Source: Thermoplasmatales archaeon BRNA1 (GTDB lineage Archaea > Thermoplasmatota > Thermoplasmata > Methanomassiliicoccales > Methanomethylophilaceae). Taken from it: a stretch of DNA of 64,000 bases. The stretch lies in the NCBI GenBank assembly GCA_000350305.1, contig CP002916.1, positions 744,001 to 808,000 of the forward strand, in the 5' to 3' direction. Of this stretch, positions 58,879-64,000 are shown piece after piece. Each line of letters starts with the position of its first letter. Within the stretch, counting starts at the first letter, position 1. The translations under genes and the position numbers were made by a program. Under the pieces are notes generated by a model that was not told the origin of the DNA, ran no database searches, and worked only from the letters and a program-made list of their open reading frames with translations.

Positions 58879-60219
58879 ATGGATAAAAAAATGATAATAG
58901 GGCTGGCAGTGGTCGCCGTTGTAGTGGCTTCTGCGGCCTGCGTGACATTCGTCGTCATGACATCTGATGATGATGACGGCAACAAATATGCTGAAATGAG
59001 ACTGGTCGTCTATGGAAATGCCAACAATGACAACTATCTCAACGACAAGGATGTAGACCTTATCAAATCCATCGCGAAAGACGGCAATTGGGACAAGGAG
59101 ACGAATCCCTTTGCCGATGCGAACAACGACGGAAAAGTCGATTCCTCCGATGTCGATGCCGTGAACGGATTCCTCGAGGGAAAGACCTCCATCATGTACT
59201 ACAGGGATTGGAACAACAAGGTCAGTTATGTCCACTATCCCGTCACCGGCAAGATCGGAGTGTCCTATGACGTCTGTCTCGACGCTGCAATCCTCGGCGG
59301 ATGGTACGGCCAGGTCAAATACATGAACATCAACCAGAGCGAGATCTCGGAAATCGATGAATCCTACTACCCCGGAGTGCACAGCTTCATCTCGACAGGT
59401 AAAAACGGCCACGATTTCGATGAGGTGTATTCCCACGAGGACCTCGCACTCTGCTGCGGTGACAACTATAACTTCAGCGACGAGTTCATAAGCAAGATGC
59501 TCGGAGCCCACAACAACGGAGGTACCAAGGACGTCCTCCTGCTCCCGTTCGCCAGATGCGTCAACGGCATGGACATGAGCACCACCATCATCACGGTCAG
59601 CGTGATGACCATGCATCAGGCGGACTGCAAGAAATACATCGAGTATCTCGAGGGCATCGACAAGAGCGTCCACTCAAAACTCGACAAGATGGGCAACAAC
59701 CTGTCCGAGGTCATCTTCTACAGGGTGAACGGAAACGACAATTTCACCCTCAGGGTACCCAACAGCACCGGATTCCACCACAGCAACGTCTACATGATCA
59801 AGTCGCTGGGATTCAAGAGTGCTGCCGGAGAGTCGAAGAACGGCGGTGTCAATTGCGGAATCGACGAGATCATCCACTACGACCCCGATGTCATCTTCGT
59901 CATCAACACCGGCTGGGTGTACGCGGACCTTACCGATGAGCAGTTCAAATCGAAGGTTAAGGAGATGTTCGGATACCTGGAGCAGACGCGCGCCTACAAG
60001 CAGGGCAACGTGTTCTACATCGGATACGAGCTTATCGGTTCCGCTCCCGCATATGCCGTCCTGCCCCTGCTCGCATCTTTCGTCTGGCCCGACCAATTCG
60101 ACGAGGATGACGGCTGGAAGGAGCTCCAGGACTTCTATTCCAAGTACCTCAACAGGAACATCGATGTGAAGAACTCCCATATCGCACCCCTGAAGATGAG
60201 CGATCTCGGACTCGCCTGA
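58879..60219 (+). CDS. Substrate-binding protein with N-terminal dockerin-like domain
   Basis: A 446-residue exported protein. Signal anchor (IGLAVVAVVVASAACVTFVV, 7-26) and an acidic spacer lead to a dockerin-like pair of calcium loops, NANNDNYLNDKDVDLIKSI and DANNDGKVDSSDVDAVNGFL (about 48-95). The rest (about 100-440) is a class III binding fold of the iron-complex type with DVIFVINTGWV and YKQGNVFYIGYELIG. It would pick up a chelate for the FecCD/FecE pair encoded convergently at 63-64 kb. A dockerin on a binding protein is unusual and may attach it to a cohesin-bearing or calcium-bound surface partner. Confidence 0.75.
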   Translation: MDKKMIIGLAVVAVVVASAACVTFVVMTSDDDDGNKYAEMRLVVYGNANNDNYLNDKDVDLIKSIAKDGNWDKETNPFADANNDGKVDSSDVDAVNGFLEGKTSIMYYRDWNNKVSYVHYPVTGKIGVSYDVCLDAAILGGWYGQVKYMNINQSEISEIDESYYPGVHSFISTGKNGHDFDEVYSHEDLALCCGDNYNFSDEFISKMLGAHNNGGTKDVLLLPFARCVNGMDMSTTIITVSVMTMHQADCKKYIEYLEGIDKSVHSKLDKMGNNLSEVIFYRVNGNDNFTLRVPNSTGFHHSNVYMIKSLGFKSAAGESKNGGVNCGIDEIIHYDPDVIFVINTGWVYADLTDEQFKSKVKEMFGYLEQTRAYKQGNVFYIGYELIGSAPAYAVLPLLASFVWPDQFDEDDGWKELQDFYSKYLNRNIDVKNSHIAPLKMSDLGLA

Positions 60220-60273
60220 ACGAGGCACCCGACAAACACCTTACCCCTTCGGGGGAACAGCAGGGGAGTTACC

Positions 60274-61737
60274 ATGAAAAAGGACGAAGCAACCACAATC
60301 AAGGCTTGGAGCGGGATACGTGCCGAGAACTACGGAAAACTGATCAGGGAGACCACCACGAGCGAAGACCAATTCTGGGCCGGGGAGATCCTCAGGAGGG
60401 CGCCTGAAAAGGACGTCCTCCGTGTCCTCGACGTCGGCACAGGACCCGGTTATTTTACCATCCTCCTTTCCAAACTGGGTCACGATGTCACCGGAATCGA
60501 TGTCACGCCGGACATGATCTCAGTCGCCAAGAAGAACAGCGAGGGCCTGAATCTCGACTTCAGGGTGATGAACGCCGATGAGCTGTCCTTCGAAGACAAT
60601 ACTTTCGACCTGATCGTGAGCCGCGTGGTCACCTGGACCATACCGAACATGATCGACTGCTACAGGGAATGGCGGAGGGTATTGGCTCCGGGAGGCAGGA
60701 TACTTGTCTTCGACTCCAACTTCCGCAGCCGTTTCTTCGATCCAGCCGAAGAAAGGCGCATAAGGGAGATTGCGAGGAAGGAGGCGGCCGGATGCGAGGG
60801 CGTTTACACGGGCTTCGTCGGATACCACATCCGCGAGGCATACTGGGAAGGACGCCCCATGATCGGAACGCCGAGGCCCGAATGGGACCGCAATGCCCTG
60901 ATCAAGTTGCGCTTCAAGGACATCACGATAGACGAGCAGATCTACCGTGAACCCGACCCCAGACAGCGCATCTGCCCCGTTTTCGCCATAACCGCCACCA
61001 AACCGTCGCCCGAAGAGGAGGCGGACCTCCTCATCGAAGAGCACTGGGACGGCATGGGAGCATGCTGCGGCGCATATGCCTCGGCTGCGATCGAGACCGG
61101 AAGGTCAGACGAATACGTGGAATCCATCGGGAGCCACATCGCGGGGACCGATATCCTAGATGTCGGATGCGGATGCGGACTCGTGTCCGTCGCATTGGCA
61201 AAGAGAGGGTACCGGGTAACCGGGGTCGACTGCTCCTCCGTGATGCTCGAGGAGGCAGACAGGTGCGCATCGGAGAACGGCTGCGAGGTGGCTTTCACCA
61301 AAGCCAACGCCTATCTGCTGCCGTTCCCCGACTCATCGTTCGACACGGTGGTGTGCCGCAACTCGTTCTGGTTCTTCCGCGACCCGGGGAAGGTTCTGAA
61401 GGAGATGCACAGGGTCCTCAGGACAGGCGGATCCCTCGTCATCACGGATAACGAATGGATGAACGACCTGGATGCCGCGGGCGCGAGGTACGTCCATCAC
61501 AACACCGGAGAACTGGGCTCCATCAGAGTCAATCTGGGCTATGCGGGATACGAGATAATCGACGATGTCCTTTTCCGCCTGCCGCAGAACAAAGGCGACT
61601 ACACCGGTTATCTCAGGGACGCCCTTTCCGGCCTCTTCTCCGAGACGGAAGTGACCGGGGGATACAGGGACCCCGCCGTCCATCCGAAGCTCAGGGACCT
61701 CGTAAAACATCCTTTCATCGCAACAGCGAAAAAATGA
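60274..61737 (+). CDS. Tandem (two-domain) SAM-dependent methyltransferase
   Basis: A 487-residue protein with two complete class I methyltransferase domains. Domain 1 (about 1-250) has motif I VLDVGTGPGYF at 51-61 and the acidic loop GIDVTPDMI. Domain 2 (about 251-487) has DILDVGCGCGLVSVA near 292 and GVDCSSVMLEEAD. Both motif I loops are intact, so both may bind SAM. It follows the binding-protein gene with the same strand and 54 bases between, and is convergent with a MATE exporter. Making or modifying an exported metallophore is a possible role (inference). Confidence 0.8.
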   Translation: MKKDEATTIKAWSGIRAENYGKLIRETTTSEDQFWAGEILRRAPEKDVLRVLDVGTGPGYFTILLSKLGHDVTGIDVTPDMISVAKKNSEGLNLDFRVMNADELSFEDNTFDLIVSRVVTWTIPNMIDCYREWRRVLAPGGRILVFDSNFRSRFFDPAEERRIREIARKEAAGCEGVYTGFVGYHIREAYWEGRPMIGTPRPEWDRNALIKLRFKDITIDEQIYREPDPRQRICPVFAITATKPSPEEEADLLIEEHWDGMGACCGAYASAAIETGRSDEYVESIGSHIAGTDILDVGCGCGLVSVALAKRGYRVTGVDCSSVMLEEADRCASENGCEVAFTKANAYLLPFPDSSFDTVVCRNSFWFFRDPGKVLKEMHRVLRTGGSLVITDNEWMNDLDAAGARYVHHNTGELGSIRVNLGYAGYEIIDDVLFRLPQNKGDYTGYLRDALSGLFSETEVTGGYRDPAVHPKLRDLVKHPFIATAKK

Positions 61738-61755
61738 AGGGGGACGGCGGCAGCT

Positions 61756-63114
61756 TCATGCTGCCGTCAATCCCCGGATTATTCTCCTCCTCGTCGTATA
61801 GGACATGTATCCCATACAGGAAGACGAGATGAAGTGGCTTGCCACCAGTGCTATTATGACCCACTCGAAGGAGAAGAGGGAACCGGCCGCTATCATGCCC
61901 AGCTTGATGAATGCCCAGAATATCATCACCTTGGTGGACTTCAGGGACGACTTCATCGCCTGCAGGGTGGAAGAGAAATAGCGTGTGAACGAGGAAGGCA
62001 CTATGCAGAACGCCAATGCACGGAGCGTCCATACGAGCATCTCACGGTTTTCCTCCATGGTCGGATCGCGGATGAAAACCCCCATGAGGGGGTCGGCGAG
62101 CACGAATATGACGACGGTGAGGATCACCCCGATGACGAGATTGAGCTTTGCAACGTAATCCATGGAAAGACTCATCTTGGAGGCATCCCCCTGGCCCATC
62201 CCGGCCGCCGCGACGGGTATCATCGCGGCCGTGAGCGCTTCGGAGGGGACGGAGGACAGGCTGACATACCTCCAGGGCATGTTGAACCACATCACCCCGA
62301 GGGTCCCCGCTACGGCGATGATGAACACCCTCTGCGTGAGGACTATGGCGTTGTTGATGATCGAGTCCGCGGCCTTGGGTGCTCCCACGCTCAGAACCTC
62401 CCTCATGGCCCCCCATTCGGGGCTGACGGACCGTCTGTCCAGATGAATGGTCATCCGGCCTGTCAGATACCAGCAGAGCCCCAATACAGCGGTGAACAGG
62501 GCGGACAGGGTTGTCGCCATGGCCGCACCGAACAGACCCATGCCGAGGACGTAGATCAGGAGCGGATCCAGGGTCATGTTGACGACTGCGGATGACACGA
62601 GGACGACCATCGATTTCTTGCCAGCGCCCTCGGAACGCAGAAGAGCCACGACGATGCTGTTCGTTATCAGCGCCCAGGACATCATGAAATACGGGAGGAC
62701 GTAGTCCCAGCTCAGTTCGCGGACGTCATCCGCCCCCATATAGTCCACCAACGGGTCGTACAGGACGTACATGACCGATGAGACCGCGATTCCCGCAGCC
62801 ACTCCCAGGATGAGAGAGTTTCCGGCCAGTTTGGAGGCACGTTCGAAATCGCCCTTCCCGAGACGGAACGCTATGGTGGAAGTCACGCCCACGCCTATCG
62901 AGGTACCGATTGCCGTGATGATCGAGTACAGCGGGGTGATCGTCGATATCGCGGAGGATGCGGCGGACCCCAGACCGGAGGTCCAGAATGTATCTACATA
63001 GAGGTTGACCTGGACGACCAGGTACGAGAACAGCATGGGTATTGCGAGGGCCCTTATCGCGCCCTTCGGCTCACCTAGCAGCGTGTCTACATCCGACTTG
63101 CGGTCCCTGCTCAT
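61756..63114 (-). CDS. MATE family multidrug/metabolite exporter
   Basis: A 452-residue protein with twelve membrane helices in two bundles. Signatures include LAIPMLFSYLVVQVNLYVDT at the start, GVGVTSTIAFRLGKGD in the first half, and SVGAPKAADSIINNAIVLTQ in the second. MATE proteins export organic cations or siderophores in exchange for Na+ or H+. The start lies 4 bases after the inferred TGA end of the ATPase gene, so it belongs to the metal-transport operon. Drug export is an alternative role. Confidence 0.9.
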   Translation of the reverse strand: MSRDRKSDVDTLLGEPKGAIRALAIPMLFSYLVVQVNLYVDTFWTSGLGSAASSAISTITPLYSIITAIGTSIGVGVTSTIAFRLGKGDFERASKLAGNSLILGVAAGIAVSSVMYVLYDPLVDYMGADDVRELSWDYVLPYFMMSWALITNSIVVALLRSEGAGKKSMVVLVSSAVVNMTLDPLLIYVLGMGLFGAAMATTLSALFTAVLGLCWYLTGRMTIHLDRRSVSPEWGAMREVLSVGAPKAADSIINNAIVLTQRVFIIAVAGTLGVMWFNMPWRYVSLSSVPSEALTAAMIPVAAAGMGQGDASKMSLSMDYVAKLNLVIGVILTVVIFVLADPLMGVFIRDPTMEENREMLVWTLRALAFCIVPSSFTRYFSSTLQAMKSSLKSTKVMIFWAFIKLGMIAAGSLFSFEWVIIALVASHFISSSCMGYMSYTTRRRIIRGLTAA

Positions 63115-63117
63115 GGG

Positions 63118-63915
63118 TCAGACATCTCTCGTCAGTATGGCTTCGTCGAGAAGTACCACCGGAACACCCCTCAGAGAATCGCGGATCACCCTGCACTCGA
63201 TATCGTACACGGTGCGCAGATTATCGATGTTGATGATCTACTCCGGCGTACCGGTCTTGTAGATTACGCCGGGGGTGTTCATAAGGATGATCTGGTCTGC
63301 ATACCTTGCCGTGATGTTGATGTCGTGGCTGATCATCAGGACAATTATCCCCTGGGCGAGCGCGATGGATTTGACCAGTTCCGTGACGTAGATCTGATAC
63401 TTGACGTCGAGATTCGCGGTGGGCTCGTCGAGGATGAGGATCTTGGGTTCCTGGACGAGGCCCCTCGCAAGGGAAACCTTCTGATGCTGCCCCGCAGACA
63501 GTTCGTTGTAGTTCTGGGTGGCGAGCGACTCTATGTGGAGCAGTTTCATCGCTTTCTGTACGATCTTCAGATCGTGTTCGAAGGACCCCCACGTCTTCTT
63601 GTTGTACCTCCCGACCATGACCGTGTCCACGACGGACATCGAGAACACGTCCTGGGAGAACGCAGGGACGTAGCTGACGTAATCCGACAGCTCCTTGCGG
63701 GACATCTTGGAGACATCGGTGCCGTCTATTAGGATCTGTCCGCTCGTGGGTTCGAGGATCTTGCATATGCACTTGACGAGCGTGGATTTCCCCACGCCGT
63801 TGGGTCCGAGGATGCAGTACAGTCCAGGTTTGTCTATCTTCAGGGATATGTCGTTCAGTACCTGGGACTTCCCTTTGTATCTGAAGGACAGGTCGTTGAT
63901 TTCTATGGACGTCAT
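63118..63915 (-). CDS. FecE-type ABC ATPase with in-frame TAG (candidate pyrrolysine codon)
   Basis: Walker A GPNGVGKST (37-45), signature LSAGQ (139-143), Walker B ILDEP (161-165) and switch SHDIN are all present. The frame meets TAG after TGTPE (codon 226, 63238-63240), but then continues for 39 codons, IINIDNLRTVYDIECRVIRD and so on, to TGA at 63118-63120. Those residues match the normal FecE C-terminus (an ENLREVYGVEARVIRD-like segment), and 265 residues is the usual family length. TAG is not used as a stop in any other gene here whose stop I read. Readthrough, probably as pyrrolysine, is the best explanation. If TAG terminates, the product is 225 residues, ending at 63238. Confidence 0.85.
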
Positions 63916-63919
63916 GCGA

Positions 63920-64000
63920 TCACCAGACCTTGCTGCTCCTCTTCAGAATCAGCATGATGAACAGGGGCCCTCCGACGAACGACATGACCACCCCGACCTG
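63920..64000 (-). CDS. FecCD-family permease, C-terminal fragment
   Basis: Only the last 26 codons lie in the window (QVGVVMSFVGGPLFIMLIL then KRSSKVW and TGA). The G-G-P-L-F-I-x-L-I pattern is the final helix of FecCD permeases. The gene precedes the ATPase by 4 bases. Partial because of the window edge. Confidence 0.8.
   Translation of the reverse strand, partial: QVGVVMSFVGGPLFIMLILKRSSKVW

Overview
The window looks like chromosomal DNA of a host-associated methanogenic archaeon of the order Methanomassiliicoccales. The evidence is archaeal information genes (replication factor C large subunit, Taw1, a 7S SRP RNA), TATA boxes about 25-30 bases before many starts (often leaderless), exported proteins cleaved after SDDSDA-like motifs and carrying Listeria-Bacteroides (InlB-type) repeats, and a near-absence of TAG stop codons. 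I found TAG at the end of only one gene, where it looks like a sense (pyrrolysine) codon.

Layout. 1-7.25 kb is a visibly AT-rich defence island: the end of hsdM, hsdS, hsdR (frameshifted in an A6 run), a divergent TATA-binding-protein paralogue, and a convergent DUF262/DUF1524 (GmrSD-like) gene. 7.4-9.1 kb holds small regulator-like genes and a CARF-like DNA-binding protein. 9.3-12.5 kb is an iron/siderophore-type ABC importer (binding protein, permease, ATPase) translationally coupled to a PemK/MazF-like gene. 12.5-17.7 kb has large and small unknown genes plus a second PemK-like gene.

18.1-36.9 kb is one long plus-strand transcription unit with mostly overlapping ATGA/GTGA junctions. It begins with a transglutaminase-like protein and seven large exported or membrane proteins (Ig-like, InlB-type and BspA-type repeats) and runs without a break into about twenty small cytoplasmic, zinc-ribbon and membrane proteins, including a ubiquitin-like protein, a DUF2958 protein and a DUF4313 protein. 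Two further units follow, each led by an identical 25-base promoter element: 37.0-41.1 kb (membrane and acidic proteins and a P-loop ATPase with a C-terminal helix-turn-helix) and 41.25-45.0 kb (three zincin-like proteins, one with a degenerate active site). A divergent regulator/AbrB pair with shared operators and a tyrosine recombinase (46.1-47.7 kb) close the block. I read about 18-47.7 kb as an integrated mobile element that carries its own surface proteins; its left edge is not proven and no att repeats were identified.

47.8-58.2 kb returns to housekeeping genes: sfsA, a HprK-like kinase, Sel1 repeats, flavodoxin, the operon ABC ATPase-zinc ribbon-rfcL-taw1 (rfcL has no ATG/GTG/TTG available for its conserved N-terminus), a sodium:solute symporter with its small accessory protein, and a beta-lactamase-fold protein. 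SRP RNA lies at about 58.29-58.59 kb. 58.9-64 kb is a second metal-acquisition cluster: a dockerin-bearing binding protein and a tandem methyltransferase on the plus strand, facing a FecCD permease, a FecE-type ATPase (with the in-frame TAG) and a MATE exporter on the minus strand.
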